Source: Saprospiraceae bacterium (GTDB taxonomy: Bacteria; Bacteroidota; Bacteroidia; Chitinophagales; Saprospiraceae). From it: a stretch of 53,645 nt of DNA. This document shows positions 7,090 through 16,485 of this stretch, piece by piece. A program made the translations under genes and the position numbers. The stretch covers positions 16,686 through 70,330 of the forward strand of contig JALHMA010000002.1 of the NCBI GenBank assembly GCA_022844265.1, read 5' to 3'. The notes under the pieces are model-generated. The model saw nothing but the letters and a program-made list of their open reading frames with translations, made no database searches and was not told the DNA's origin. The stretch's first letter is position 1. Each line of letters begins with the position of its first letter.

Positions 7090-9138
7090 TTATTTTTTCC
7101 TTGCCGCCCGTATCAGGAAGAATGCCAACGTTGCAAAGAACAGCACACCGAGGAAATGGTATCCGCCGATACCGAGTACGTGGGTTAGCGATTCTTCAAC
7201 ACTGATGGCAGCCAGCGAACCGGCGGTTGCGTCAGAGGCTTGCAGCAGGGCGACCACTACACCGGCCAAAGCGCCGCCTGCCACCAATCCGGTTGCAAAA
7301 AGACTGCCTTTGCCCAATTCCGAATCTTCCGTTGCTTCCCCTTTGCGCTGCGCCATCCAGTCCGTCAGGCCTTTCAGTGCGCCGCCGATCCAGATAGGCA
7401 GGGTAGTACTGAGCGGCAGGTAAAGACCTACGGCAAACGAAAGCGATTTGACGCTGCACAGTTCGAGTGTAATGGCGATAAATAGGCCGACGAGCACGAA
7501 TTGCCAGTCGAGGTTAAAAGATAAAAGCCCTTTGATGAGTGTTGCCATCAGGGTCGCCTGCGGAGCGTTGAATTTTTCACCGATAGCATGTTCTATCCCG
7601 GCAGCGCGCATATCCGCAGTCGGGTTATCCAGGAACAATACTGTTGCGCCAATGACCAGGGAAGAGACAATAACGCCGATAAAAAGCGCCATTTGCTGGT
7701 ATTTAGGCGTCGCACCCACAATATAACCCGTCTTCAGGTCTTGCGAGGTGGCGCCGGCATTGGCAGCGGCGATACAGATCATACTGCCCACGACCAAAGC
7801 CATCGGCTCGAATACTTTTCCGGTCCAGCCGACACCGATAAATACCAGTGCTGTCCCCATGATGGTTGCAATCGTCATGCCTGAAATCGGATTGTTGCTG
7901 CTGCCGATAATGCCGACGATGCGGCTGGAAACGGTAACAAAGAAAAATCCAAAAATAATGACCAGAACGCCGATCATCAGTTTGCTTAAAATACTGTCAC
8001 CAGGGATGCTGGGCAGTACCGCCATCAGGAGAATCAGCGCCAGGCATCCGATCGCCACTATTTTGAGGGAGAGGTCCTGTTCCGTACGGGCCACGGCTAC
8101 GGAGGCGTCGCGGTTGCGCATGGAGGCCACACTTTCCCGGAAAGAGGAAACGATGGTAGGCATGGTTTTAATCAAGGTGATAAATCCCGCTCCCGCTACT
8201 GCGCCGGCGCCGATTTGCCGGACATAAGCCCTGTACAAAGCACTGGTCAGGTCGGTGAACGTATGCGTTTCCGGGTTCCAGCCGTAGGGATAACGCACAT
8301 TGCCCGCTGCGTCCGTGATGGGTTTGAGTAAATCGAGTTTATTGAGTTGCAGGGCAACGGTATCCATCGGAACCAGCGTTGCCAGCAAGGGAATAAGCCC
8401 CATCCAGGCCAGTACGCCGCCGGCAACCAGCACGCCTGCGATACGCGGCCCGATGATGTAACCCACCCCGAGGTACTCCGGCGTGATTTCACCGCTGACC
8501 CGCGCAGAGGGCAGGTATTTGTTGTTGGAGGCCGTTTCCCAGACCGGCGATTCGGCAATGACGCGGAATACCCGTTGCAACAGCGCATATCCGAATGCAA
8601 AACCCAGTCCCTGGAAAGCAGTTTTGGCAAAATCGCCTCCTTTTTCACCCGCAATGAGCACATGCGCGCAGGCAGTGCCTTCAGGGTAGGGTAGGTTGGC
8701 GTGTTCTTTCACAATCAGCGATTTGCGCAGCGGAATCATCATGAGAACGCCCAGGATGCCGCCAAAAATAGCCAGCATCAGGATAGTCCAGTAACTGAAA
8801 AATCCTTTGCCGATGCCATCGCTCAAAAATAAAAATGCGGGCAGGGTGAATACCACGCCGGCGGCTACCGATTCACCCGCCGAGCCGGTCGTCTGAATGA
8901 TATTGTTCTCTAAAATGGTGGTACCGAGGAACTTACGGCCCAATGAAATGGCCAGCACGGCAATGGGGATAGAGGCGGAAACCGTCAGTCCTGCTTTTAA
9001 AGCCAGGTAAACAGTGGCTGCACCGAACAGGATGCCAAACAGGGATCCCAGCAGAATGGCCCGGATGGTAAATTCTTTGACCGACAAATCGCCGGGCGCA
9101 ACATAGGGTTTGAAGTCGGAGGTGTCAGTTGGCTGCAT
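7090..9138 (-). CDS. OPT-family oligopeptide transporter
   Basis: A 682-aa inner-membrane protein with about 15 hydrophobic segments. It opens with the OPT pattern (EFTIRAILLGSLFGILFGAATVYLALKAGLTVSASIPIAV, cut here into recognisable pieces: LFGAATVYLALKAGLTVSAS) and contains ENNIIQTTGSAGESVAAGV, PEGTACAHVL and SNNPISGMT, all hallmarks of the bacterial OPT subfamily. OPT proteins import oligopeptides or metal-chelator conjugates by proton symport. No partner gene is adjacent. Upstream space 9139-9355 holds a damaged gccgaac-type repeat near 9284. Substrate cannot be read from the sequence. Confidence 0.95.
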   Translation of the reverse strand: MQPTDTSDFKPYVAPGDLSVKEFTIRAILLGSLFGILFGAATVYLALKAGLTVSASIPIAVLAISLGRKFLGTTILENNIIQTTGSAGESVAAGVVFTLPAFLFLSDGIGKGFFSYWTILMLAIFGGILGVLMMIPLRKSLIVKEHANLPYPEGTACAHVLIAGEKGGDFAKTAFQGLGFAFGYALLQRVFRVIAESPVWETASNNKYLPSARVSGEITPEYLGVGYIIGPRIAGVLVAGGVLAWMGLIPLLATLVPMDTVALQLNKLDLLKPITDAAGNVRYPYGWNPETHTFTDLTSALYRAYVRQIGAGAVAGAGFITLIKTMPTIVSSFRESVASMRNRDASVAVARTEQDLSLKIVAIGCLALILLMAVLPSIPGDSILSKLMIGVLVIIFGFFFVTVSSRIVGIIGSSNNPISGMTIATIMGTALVFIGVGWTGKVFEPMALVVGSMICIAAANAGATSQDLKTGYIVGATPKYQQMALFIGVIVSSLVIGATVLFLDNPTADMRAAGIEHAIGEKFNAPQATLMATLIKGLLSFNLDWQFVLVGLFIAITLELCSVKSLSFAVGLYLPLSTTLPIWIGGALKGLTDWMAQRKGEATEDSELGKGSLFATGLVAGGALAGVVVALLQASDATAGSLAAISVEESLTHVLGIGGYHFLGVLFFATLAFFLIRAARKK

Positions 9139-9326
9139 ATTTCGTTTTTGATTGGAAAGAACCGGAGGATAAGATGGCGAAAGGTATAAAAATTTTGATT
9201 TCCTTTAAAAAGACCAAAAAATGGCCTGTGTGCGTTTAAGGAGCGACGCCGGACATTTATTCAGACTGGCGCCGAAAAATATCGCCGAACAGGGGTCTGG
9301 CGGTACTATACCTTTACAAACCGTAT

Positions 9327-9334
9327 TACCTTCG
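9327..9334 (+). promoter_or_regulatory. -7 box (TACCTTCG) of the PorP/SprF gene
   Basis: Ends 21 nt before the ATG at 9356 and lies inside the longer open frame that begins at 9221, so the longer frame's start is not used. Confidence 0.55.
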
Positions 9335-9355
9335 CCCAAATTTATTCCCATCAGC

Positions 9356-10393
9356 ATGAAGAAATCGCTTTTTTACACCCTCTTTTTATTCTTTTTTGTA
9401 ACTCAAATACATGCCCAGGACAAGCATTTTACCCAGTTTTATGCTTCTCCGCTGACCCTCAATCCGGCTTTGACCGGCGCTTTTGAAGGTAGTTACCGCC
9501 TGGGAACCATTTATCGCGATCAGTGGCGGCAGGTGCTTGACAATCCGATCAAAACGTTTTCCATGGGAGCAGATCTGCGTTTTGATGCGCCCGGAAAAAA
9601 TAACAACGACGACGCTATCGGACTGGGCCTGATGTTTTTTAACGACAAAGTAAGTGTGATCGACTTTAGCACCACCCAGATTGCCCTTTCCATAGCCTAC
9701 CACAAATCATTGGGCGGCGGTAAAAGACAGTTCCTTACCCTTGGCGCCCAACTCGGCCTGACCCAGCGCAATGTCAACTACGAATCCCTCGATTTTCACG
9801 ATGAATTCGACGGATTTAACGGCTACACGGGTACGACCCTGGAAGATTTGCCCACCAATAATTTCGCATTTGCCGACTACAATGTAGGTTTGAACTATAC
9901 GGCGAAATTCGGACGTTCGGGGCGTATTTTTGTCGGTACCGCTTTACACCACTTTTTGCAACCGACCATTTCTTTTTATGAAACGGATGCCGAAGGCGAT
10001 AAACTGTACATGAAATTAAACGGTCAGTTGGCTGCCAGCATTCCCCTCACGCGCGACAACCGGGTTTCGCTGCTCCCGCGTGTACTGGTGGCTGCACAAG
10101 GGCCGCACATGGAAATCAATGCAGGCGCCAATATTCGCTCAGCCATGGGAAAATATGGCGGTAGCGCCGTACACTTCGGCGCCTGGGTGCGACCGGTGCG
10201 TAACAACGACGGTCTCGGTCTCGACGCCGTTGTTGCAATGCTGGGATTTGAATTGAACAGTGTGCTTTTAGGCTTGAGTTATGACTTGAATATCAAGGCA
10301 TTAGAAGCCAAACAACGCCAAAGCGCCTTTGAAATTTCTATAGCGTATCTGGGTAACTACGACAACGAGGAAATTGTCTGCCCTAAATTCTGA
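9356..10393 (+). CDS. PorP/SprF-family type IX secretion membrane protein
   Basis: A 345-aa outer-membrane protein. A signal peptide (MKKSLFYTLFLFFFVTQIHAQ) is followed by the family opening DKHFTQFYASPLTLNPALTGAFEGSYRLGTIYRDQWR, in which FTQFYASPLTLNPALTG and YRDQW are the diagnostic blocks, then a beta-barrel. PorP/SprF proteins serve T9SS, often in combination with a large partner secreted substrate. The ATG at 9356 is chosen because it gives a signal peptide and follows the promoter box. It is separated by 5 nt from the redoxin lipoprotein gene, so the two likely form an operon. No porL/M/N/K/T genes are in the window, so it is a satellite copy. Confidence 0.94.
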   Translation: MKKSLFYTLFLFFFVTQIHAQDKHFTQFYASPLTLNPALTGAFEGSYRLGTIYRDQWRQVLDNPIKTFSMGADLRFDAPGKNNNDDAIGLGLMFFNDKVSVIDFSTTQIALSIAYHKSLGGGKRQFLTLGAQLGLTQRNVNYESLDFHDEFDGFNGYTGTTLEDLPTNNFAFADYNVGLNYTAKFGRSGRIFVGTALHHFLQPTISFYETDAEGDKLYMKLNGQLAASIPLTRDNRVSLLPRVLVAAQGPHMEINAGANIRSAMGKYGGSAVHFGAWVRPVRNNDGLGLDAVVAMLGFELNSVLLGLSYDLNIKALEAKQRQSAFEISIAYLGNYDNEEIVCPKF

Positions 10394-10398
10394 TTACC

Positions 10399-11580
10399 AT
10401 GAAAACAATTACCTTTTTTGCCCTTTTGCTCTGCGGCATTGGATGGGCATGCCAGTCGCCTTCACAACCCGCCAATGCGACATCGGCTGCAGTGTTTGTG
10501 GCAAACCCGCAGCCGGTGCCTTCTCAAACGGTCAAAACGCTCGAAACCGGAGCGGCTGCGCCGGATTTTAATCTCCCGGGCGTAGATGGCAAATTTTACA
10601 GCCTGAAAGATTTTAAAGACGCGCGGGCATTGGTCATCGTGTTTACCTGCAACCACTGCCCGACGGCACAGGCTTACGAAGACCGGATCATGGCTTTTAC
10701 CCACGATTATAAACCAAAAGGTGTGGAAGTAGTGGCTATTTCACCCAATAGTCCGCTGGGTTTGTTGTACGAAGAACTGGGTTACAGCGACCTCAACGAC
10801 GATTACAAAGACATGCAACGCCGCGCGGAAGACAAAAAATTCAATTTCCCTTATTTGTACGACGGTGATACGGAAACCGCGTCTTTGCAATACGGCCCGG
10901 CTGCAACGCCGCAGGTATTTGTATTTGACCAGGAACGCAAATTGCGCTACACCGGCCGTCTCGATCGCAGCGAGAAACCGGGCACTGCCAATGCCGACGA
11001 TTTAAGGGCCGCCACCGATGCTGTGTTGGCCGGACAAGCGGTAAAAGAACCCGTGACGCAAACCTTCGGATGTTCCACCAAATGGGGCTGGAAATTGGAT
11101 TTGCGCACCAAAGCAGACGCAGACTGGGCAAACAAGGAGGTTAAGGTGACCGGGATCGATGCTGCGGGCATTCGCAGCCTGTTGAAAAACGAAGGCTCCG
11201 ATAAATTGCGACTCATCAATATCTGGGCAACCTGGTGCGGCCCCTGTGTGCTGGAATACCCGGAATTCATCGTGTTGCAGCGGATGTATGGCGCACGCGA
11301 TTTTGAATTTGTATCCGTTTCAGCAGATAAAGCCGAAAAAGAAGCCAAAGTGCTGGAATTCCTGAAAAGCAAACAATCTGCCGTCACCAATTACCTGTTT
11401 ATGGAGCCGGACAAGTATGCCCTCACGGAAGCCATCGGCAAGGATTGGAATGGCGCTTTGCCCTACACGGTGCTGCTGGAACCGGGCGGTAAAGTAGTCT
11501 GGTCTCACCAGGGAGAAGTTGATTTTCGTGCCCTGAAACGCGTTATTGTGGAACACCCTTTGATGGGCAGGGTATATTAA
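10399..11580 (+). CDS. Double-domain redoxin lipoprotein (TlpA-like)
   Basis: A 393-aa lipoprotein (IGWAC, Cys18) with two thioredoxin-fold domains. Domain 1 (about 50-215) is an AhpC/TSA-like redoxin with CNHCP (C84, C87) and a cis-Pro in AATPQVFVF. Domain 2 (about 255-390) is a TlpA/ResA-like thioredoxin with WATWCGPC (C280, C283). Both are likely exposed to the periplasm on a lipid anchor and may reduce or relay electrons to envelope proteins. The first half matches the 'thioredoxin family protein' with CNHCP found alone elsewhere; the fusion is a little unusual. It follows PorP/SprF after 5 nt. Confidence 0.92.
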   Translation: MKTITFFALLLCGIGWACQSPSQPANATSAAVFVANPQPVPSQTVKTLETGAAAPDFNLPGVDGKFYSLKDFKDARALVIVFTCNHCPTAQAYEDRIMAFTHDYKPKGVEVVAISPNSPLGLLYEELGYSDLNDDYKDMQRRAEDKKFNFPYLYDGDTETASLQYGPAATPQVFVFDQERKLRYTGRLDRSEKPGTANADDLRAATDAVLAGQAVKEPVTQTFGCSTKWGWKLDLRTKADADWANKEVKVTGIDAAGIRSLLKNEGSDKLRLINIWATWCGPCVLEYPEFIVLQRMYGARDFEFVSVSADKAEKEAKVLEFLKSKQSAVTNYLFMEPDKYALTEAIGKDWNGALPYTVLLEPGGKVVWSHQGEVDFRALKRVIVEHPLMGRVY

Positions 11581-11588
11581 AAAAAGAT

Positions 11589-11704
11589 ATCTGTTTACCA
11601 CATAGTTCACAGTAGGTTTTTCACATAGGACACATTAGTTAAAAAGTAATCAAAACGGGCTATGTGATCTATGTTTTTTCTATGTATCTATGTGGTAAAC
11701 AGAT
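11589..11704. repeat. Imperfect palindrome (ccacatag family)
   Basis: Outer 17 bp arms 11589-11605 and 11688-11704 are perfect (atctgtttaccacatag); the inner arms are diverged catag/cacat repeats. It lies between two convergent genes and ends 8 nt before the stop at 11713. Same word family as 25564-25679 and 38777-38854. Confidence 0.8.
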
Positions 11705-11712
11705 GTAAAAAA

Positions 11713-13371
11713 TTACATCCCCAGTAACACATTTCCGAAATACCGGCCATCCACTTTTATGACATGCAGACCGGTCATCGGGCTTCCCGGTTGTACCGAA
11801 AGCATGTTCGCTCCTTTGTTTGTTTGAAACGTTTTTTCCAACATAATTTTTCCGTTCATATCTGCCACCTGCACCAGTACTTCCGCTTCTTCCGGACTGT
11901 CATAATACACCTGAAACATACTGCGGGCAGGATTTGGGAAAATGGATCCGGCTTTGGGCTGTTCCGGGGCGCTATGTTGCCAATGTAAATCTATATCCTG
12001 TTTCCGCATCTCGGTGTCGTACAATTCAGGAGGCAATTGAGCAGAACGAAAACGCAGCATATCGGACAGTTGTCCGCCCCGGAGCGCGGTAAGTTCTATG
12101 GAAAACAGGGCTTGATTGGGGGAAATTTGAGTTGCAGCGCCATCTACCCACAACAACGGCAGGCGCCCTTCCGAAACAGCCGAAAACCTGTAACAAGTAG
12201 CATCAAAACCCGGAAGCCCTGGTGCGCTTATGTTATTGATTTGCAGGGCGTTCGGATCAAACCCGAAATCGAGTTGCAAGCCCACAATTTCCATCCATGC
12301 CGTTCCAGTAAGATCAAGGGTATAACGTTCTCCGGGATTCAGGTACTTGTCGGTGGCGTGCAGGGAAAAAGCACCCCGGTCGCTGGGAGGAGGTGCAAAA
12401 TAAGGCCCTGTCAGATCGCCCAATTTCACGCCCATCAGATCGACGCAACTGCCGTTGGCCTGCACATTTGAGCCTTGCGCGATAAATTTCCATGCGTTGC
12501 AGGGAAGATTTTCCAGAATGCCGAGAATTAACTGCCTGCCAACTACAATATCGTAAGTCGTAATCACACCGGAACAATTCATATCAGCAGCGAGCAACTG
12601 CCAGTCTTGTACGAAGGTATCCAGTCCAAGGATGTGTTTGCTGATTCGCACGAGGTCGAATGTAGAAAGTCCCTGAAGTGGGTCGGTATCTGTCTTTGTT
12701 GCGGTAATGGTGTAACTGGTATTTTGTAGTTGCTGTACATTGGAAAGACTGTAAGTGCCGGATGCGGTAAGGTTGACAGTCATGGCAGGTGTCGTAGCGC
12801 TGATCTGAATATTAGAAACAGGATTTCCAAAGGGGGATTCTATCACGCAGGATTGTTCCAACTCGGCGGCGATACTTTGAGCAATCATATCCATGGTAAC
12901 CTGGGGAGTGCTGCCCCGCACATCAAATTCCACTTCGCCGCCAGGGTAGATGATGATAAAAGTTGGCGTACCCTGAAATTCGCCAAACTGCCCGGTGATG
13001 TAGGGTTGCAGGGCAGTCAGGCCGCCGCCATCGGTACCAGCCCCGGGCATGGTGAGGTTTTTTGCGGTTTTGTATTGGGCGACTTTAAAATTATTATCTG
13101 ATTGTAGCGTACTCAGTATGAGAAATTCCACCTGACCCGGGTGGGCTGCCAGTTGGCTTTGGTATAAAGCCTGCCAAAAGGGAGCATGGGTGTTGCATGG
13201 CGGACAGGTTGTGAAGAATGCCTCGATTACAACAATTTTTCCTTGATTCAGGTAGTCATTATACAGGTTTCGCGATTGTCCATCGGAAGTTACAATGGTA
13301 AAATTGGGCGCGGTTTGTGCGAAGCCAAGGGCATATAAAAGCAGTAGAAACAGTGTAAATAAATTTTTCAT
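11713..13371 (-). CDS. Secreted redoxin-dockerin-cohesin-like protein with T9SS type A sorting domain
   Basis: A 552-aa multidomain secreted protein. Signal peptide to about FAQT; a TlpA-like redoxin domain (about 22-170) with FFTTCPPCN (C56, C59); a short beta domain; a dockerin-like segment (about 235-300: LSTFDLVRISKHILGL and AADMNCSGVITTYDIVVGRQLILG); a cohesin-like beta domain (about 340-440: GLQLDFGFDPNALQI); and a C-terminal T9SS type A sorting domain (about 475-552: SIFPNPARSMFQVYY, GLHVIKVDG). It should be exported by T9SS and retained or released at the surface. A redoxin attached to dockerin/cohesin-like parts implies a surface thiol function. The gene is convergent with the double redoxin lipoprotein gene. 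Confidence 0.88.
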   Translation of the reverse strand: MKNLFTLFLLLLYALGFAQTAPNFTIVTSDGQSRNLYNDYLNQGKIVVIEAFFTTCPPCNTHAPFWQALYQSQLAAHPGQVEFLILSTLQSDNNFKVAQYKTAKNLTMPGAGTDGGGLTALQPYITGQFGEFQGTPTFIIIYPGGEVEFDVRGSTPQVTMDMIAQSIAAELEQSCVIESPFGNPVSNIQISATTPAMTVNLTASGTYSLSNVQQLQNTSYTITATKTDTDPLQGLSTFDLVRISKHILGLDTFVQDWQLLAADMNCSGVITTYDIVVGRQLILGILENLPCNAWKFIAQGSNVQANGSCVDLMGVKLGDLTGPYFAPPPSDRGAFSLHATDKYLNPGERYTLDLTGTAWMEIVGLQLDFGFDPNALQINNISAPGLPGFDATCYRFSAVSEGRLPLLWVDGAATQISPNQALFSIELTALRGGQLSDMLRFRSAQLPPELYDTEMRKQDIDLHWQHSAPEQPKAGSIFPNPARSMFQVYYDSPEEAEVLVQVADMNGKIMLEKTFQTNKGANMLSVQPGSPMTGLHVIKVDGRYFGNVLLGM

Positions 13372-13478
13372 GTGACTCGGATTTGGATGATAAGACTCCG
13401 AAAATTACTCCTTTCGCGTTAACAATGCATTATATCACTGATTTTTACTTTGTTGCATGGCGATTTTGTCAGGTACTT

Positions 13479-13486
13479 TACTTTTG
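13479..13486 (+). promoter_or_regulatory. -7 box (TACTTTTG) directly before the peroxidase ATG
   Basis: Full TAnnTTTG match; ends 4 nt before the ATG at 13491, implying a leaderless mRNA, and excludes the 36-codon upstream extension. Confidence 0.6.
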
Positions 13487-13490
13487 TTCC

Positions 13491-14429
13491 ATGAAAAGTC
13501 GCATTTCCATTTTTGCAGTTGCACTGTCGCTGTTTGCTTTGTTCGCTTTTGAAAAAACAGCCTTTCAAAGCCCGGAGCAACTGGGGGAGCGTTTGTTTTT
13601 TGACCCTATTCTCTCCCTGGACAGTACCATCAGTTGCAGCAGTTGCCATATTCCACAATTTGCTTTTTCAGATACCGCCTTGTTTAGTCGTGGTGTTGGC
13701 GGCAGAACGGGCAGGCGCAATTCGCCCGCCATCACCAATATGTCGGCACGGGCGCATTTTTTTTATGACGGACGGGCTGCTACCCTGGAAGATCAGGTAT
13801 TGATGCCGATACAGGATACGCTGGAAATGCGCGCCAATGCGGCATTGATCACCCGTAGATTAAAACAACATCCGTATTACGGCCCTGCTTTTATCCAACT
13901 ATTTGATAAAGAAGCAGATATGGCCGCGCTTGCACAGGCCTTGGCCGCTTTCGTGAGGACTTTGGAAACTGGCAACACACCCTTTGACCGCTGGATGCAG
14001 GGCAAAGAAGGTGGCATGAACGCTGCGGCGGTTCGGGGCCGCGATGTTTTTATGGTTAAAGGCAAATGTTTCGATTGCCACTTTTCCCCTGATTTTACCG
14101 GAGATGAATTCAGAAATGTGGGTCTTTACACCGGACGGCGTAACCTGCAGGATCGCGGGCGATTCGACGTTACGGGTGATAGCACCGACCTCGGAAAATT
14201 TAAAGTGCCGGGACTGCGAAACGTAGCCGTTACGGCGCCCTACATGCACAATGGCATGTTCAAAACCCTGGAAGAAGTGATTGACTTTTATGATACGCCC
14301 AATCAGGTTGTTCCGGGCGGCATCAACCGGGACAGTCTGCTCGACCAGCCCCTGCGACTCACACCGGAGGAAAAAAACGACCTGAGATTGTTTCTGGAAG
14401 CCTTGACAGACGACAGATTTATCAGGTAG
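13491..14429 (+). CDS. Di-haem cytochrome c peroxidase (CcpA/MauG family)
   Basis: A 312-aa periplasmic protein with an N-terminal hydrophobic export segment (residues 3-20). Two haem c attachment sites are seen: CSSCH (C49, C52, H53) and CFDCH (C193, C196, H197). Between them are the family blocks RNSPAITN, FFYDGRAATLEDQ and FVRTLETGNTPFDRW; late blocks are RGRFDVTGDSTDLGKFKVPGLR-type (KVPGLRNVAVTAPYMHNG) with the distal axial Met. It reduces H2O2 with electrons from a c-type donor, or could be a MauG-like oxidase. Next to the redoxins and MsrB it fits an envelope oxidative-stress cluster. Confidence 0.93.
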   Translation: MKSRISIFAVALSLFALFAFEKTAFQSPEQLGERLFFDPILSLDSTISCSSCHIPQFAFSDTALFSRGVGGRTGRRNSPAITNMSARAHFFYDGRAATLEDQVLMPIQDTLEMRANAALITRRLKQHPYYGPAFIQLFDKEADMAALAQALAAFVRTLETGNTPFDRWMQGKEGGMNAAAVRGRDVFMVKGKCFDCHFSPDFTGDEFRNVGLYTGRRNLQDRGRFDVTGDSTDLGKFKVPGLRNVAVTAPYMHNGMFKTLEEVIDFYDTPNQVVPGGINRDSLLDQPLRLTPEEKNDLRLFLEALTDDRFIR

Positions 14430-14456
14430 TTATCGGTTATTAGTTATCGGTTATCC
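14430..14456. repeat. Solo heptad run (gttatcg)
   Basis: About four gttatcg/gttatta heptads begin immediately after the peroxidase TAG with no opposite arm. A second low-complexity stretch of gtttga repeats follows at about 14471-14507. The space up to msrB (14618) holds no gene. Confidence 0.65.
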
Positions 14457-14617
14457 GTGTTGATATAGTAAGGTTTGAGTGGTTTGAAAGGGTTTGATGG
14501 TTTGAAGTCTTCGCTTTCAGGCACTTGCACCGGTCTTTCGTTCAAAACCACTTTGCGTTTACCCCTTTTGTTTAACTTTTTATGCAGCCCGTTGTTTAAA
14601 GCCTAAAAATCAGTTCC

Positions 14618-15004
14618 ATGGAAAATAAAGATCAAAACTGGAATACCCTCACTCCGGAAGAAGAATATGTAATTGCCAAAAAAGGCACGGAAAGGGCTTT
14701 TACCGGCGAATATAACAACCACAAAGCTACCGGTACATTCATCTGCCGCCGCTGCAATGCGCCATTATACCAGTCGTCCGATAAATTTGACAGCGGCTGC
14801 GGCTGGCCTTCTTTTGACGATGAAATCCCGGGCGCTATTGTTCGCCATACGGATACTACGCTGGGCATGAAGCGGACGGAAATCGTTTGCGCCAATTGCG
14901 ACGGGCACCTGGGGCACGTTTTTGAAGGCGAACGCCTGACCGAAAAAAATACGAGACACTGCGTCAATTCGCTTTCCATTAGGTTTGTCCCGGCCGCCGG
15001 CTGA
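14618..15004 (+). CDS. msrB: Peptide-methionine (R)-S-oxide reductase
   Basis: MsrB reduces the R epimer of methionine sulfoxide in proteins. The 128-aa protein has the two zinc CxxC pairs (C43/C46 and C91/C94), the block SGCGWPSF with a potential resolving Cys61, [10 protein letters not shown], and the catalytic RHCVNS with Cys115. No signal peptide is present, so this is a cytoplasmic, single-domain form of normal length. No msrA is in the window. It stands alone between the peroxidase and malic enzyme genes. Confidence 0.96.
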   Translation: MENKDQNWNTLTPEEEYVIAKKGTERAFTGEYNNHKATGTFICRRCNAPLYQSSDKFDSGCGWPSFDDEIPGAIVRHTDTTLGMKRTEIVCANCDGHLGHVFEGERLTEKNTRHCVNSLSIRFVPAAG

Positions 15005-15032
15005 AAAATCAAATTGTTAGTGTAAGGTACTT

Positions 15033-15073
15033 CCGAACCCTTGTTAGGCATCCATCGCCGAACAAGGGTTCGG
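15033..15073. repeat. 13-bp inverted repeat (ccgaacccttgtt)
   Basis: Arms 15033-15045 and 15061-15073 are exact reverse complements. The same gccgaac word forms a smaller hairpin at 42502-42520 and a damaged copy near 9284, so it is a dispersed REP-like family. It lies just after msrB. Confidence 0.75.
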
Positions 15074-15179
15074 CGCTACCTCCCGACCGCTGACTGGAAA
15101 ATGTCAGTTAGTATGGCCTGATCCTTTTTTTCCCCATACATTAGCCCCCTGTTCTAACCATAGATCAACCAACTACTGT

Positions 15180-16358
15180 ATGTCGAAAAACTACTCAAAA
15201 GAATCGCTCGAACTTCACGAAAAATATAAAGGTAAAATCGGCATCCGCTTGAAAATGCCCGTGGTCACCAAAGACGACCTGGCTACGGTTTATTCCCCTG
15301 GTGTGGCAGCTCCCTGCGAAGCGATCAGAGACAACCCCGAAGATGTTTACCGGTATACGATCAAGTCAAACACTGTTGCGGTGGTGTCGGACGGTTCTGC
15401 GGTTTTGGGCCTGGGAAACATTGGCGCTGCGGCAGCCATACCGGTGATGGAAGGCAAAGCCATGCTTTTCAAAAAATTTGCAGACATCGATGCCTTCCCG
15501 ATTTGCCTCGATACACAGAATGCCGAGGAGATTATCCGCACAGTGCGTCTGATTGCCCCTGTTTTCGGCGGCATCAACCTGGAAGATATTTCCGCGCCGC
15601 GCTGTTTTGAAATTGAAGAAGCCCTGCAAGACCTGGGTATCCCCGTATTTCACGACGACCAGCACGGCACGGCCGTAGTAACCCTTGCAGCCCTGCTCAA
15701 TGCCTCAAAAGTGGTCAACAAAAAGATGAATGACCTTAAGGTAGTCATTAATGGGGCAGGCTCTGCCGGCATCGCTATTGCAAAACTGCTGAAAGGGTAC
15801 GGAGAAAAAAAACCTAAAGTAAAAGTCCGCGATGTTATTTTATGCGACCGAAAAGGGGCCATCCACAAAGGCCGCAAGGACCTGACCAGCCACAAGGAAG
15901 AGGCGCTTCGATATACCAACAGACACCATCTGAGCGGTTCCGTACATGCCGTGCTGAAAGACGCCGACGTATTTATTGGCGTCAGTGAAGCGGGACTATT
16001 AACAGCCGACGATATCCGCACGATGGCTAAAAATGCCATCGTGTTCGCTATGGCCAATCCCAATCCCGAAATTATGCCGGAAGAGGCATACAAAGGCGGC
16101 GCCGCCATTGCAGGCACGGGGCGTAGCGACATGCCCAATCAGGTCAATAATGTACTGGGATTTCCAGGTATTTTCAGGGGAGCGCTGGATGCGCGTGCGC
16201 CCCGCATCAGTACGGCTATGAAACTGGCCGCTGCTTTCGCGATTGCCAAATACCTCAAAAACCCCGACCGTGAGCACATTATTCCGTCTTCCCTGGATAA
16301 AAAAGTTACGAAAGCGGTCGCGAAGGCTGTGTACAGGCAGGCGATGAAGGAAAAGTGA
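15180..16358 (+). CDS. NAD(P)-dependent malic enzyme, short form
   Basis: Oxidative decarboxylation of malate to pyruvate. The 392-aa protein has the malic N-terminal domain (VYSPGVAAPC with catalytic Tyr, KGKAMLFKKFADIDAFPICLD-type block with catalytic Lys in EGKAMLFKKF, metal-binding GINLEDI and FHDDQHGTA) and a C-terminal NAD-binding domain (VVINGAGSAGIAIAKLL). It lacks the C-terminal phosphotransacetylase domain of MaeB, so it is a short-form enzyme. Cofactor preference cannot be decided here. The stop codon is followed at once by a 40-bp palindrome. Confidence 0.95.
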   Translation: MSKNYSKESLELHEKYKGKIGIRLKMPVVTKDDLATVYSPGVAAPCEAIRDNPEDVYRYTIKSNTVAVVSDGSAVLGLGNIGAAAAIPVMEGKAMLFKKFADIDAFPICLDTQNAEEIIRTVRLIAPVFGGINLEDISAPRCFEIEEALQDLGIPVFHDDQHGTAVVTLAALLNASKVVNKKMNDLKVVINGAGSAGIAIAKLLKGYGEKKPKVKVRDVILCDRKGAIHKGRKDLTSHKEEALRYTNRHHLSGSVHAVLKDADVFIGVSEAGLLTADDIRTMAKNAIVFAMANPNPEIMPEEAYKGGAAIAGTGRSDMPNQVNNVLGFPGIFRGALDARAPRISTAMKLAAAFAIAKYLKNPDREHIIPSSLDKKVTKAVAKAVYRQAMKEK

Positions 16359-16365
16359 GTGTATG

Positions 16366-16478
16366 GTGTATGGTGTATGGTGTTTGGGGGTGCTTCGCTT
16401 TTGGCGGTAGTTGATATTATGGCCAAATTTTCACAAAGGCCAAAAGCGAAGCACCCCCAAACACCATACACCATACAC
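16366..16478. repeat. Perfect 40-bp palindrome (tgtatgg heptads, cttcgcttttggc core)
   Basis: Arms 16366-16405 and 16439-16478 are exact reverse complements; loop 33 nt. An extra heptad of the left arm reaches back to the malic enzyme stop codon at 16358. The core resembles those at 32.1 and 41.5 kb, and the loop word tatggccaaatt recurs as tatggctaaatt near 32447. Between two convergent genes; right arm ends 7 nt before the next stop. Confidence 0.95.
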
Positions 16479-16485
16479 GAAACAC

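Noticed and set aside
16366-16478. Possible CRISPR array from repeated short words
   Set aside because: Repeats are contiguous 7-nt units and inverted arms without spacers of uniform length; no cas genes.
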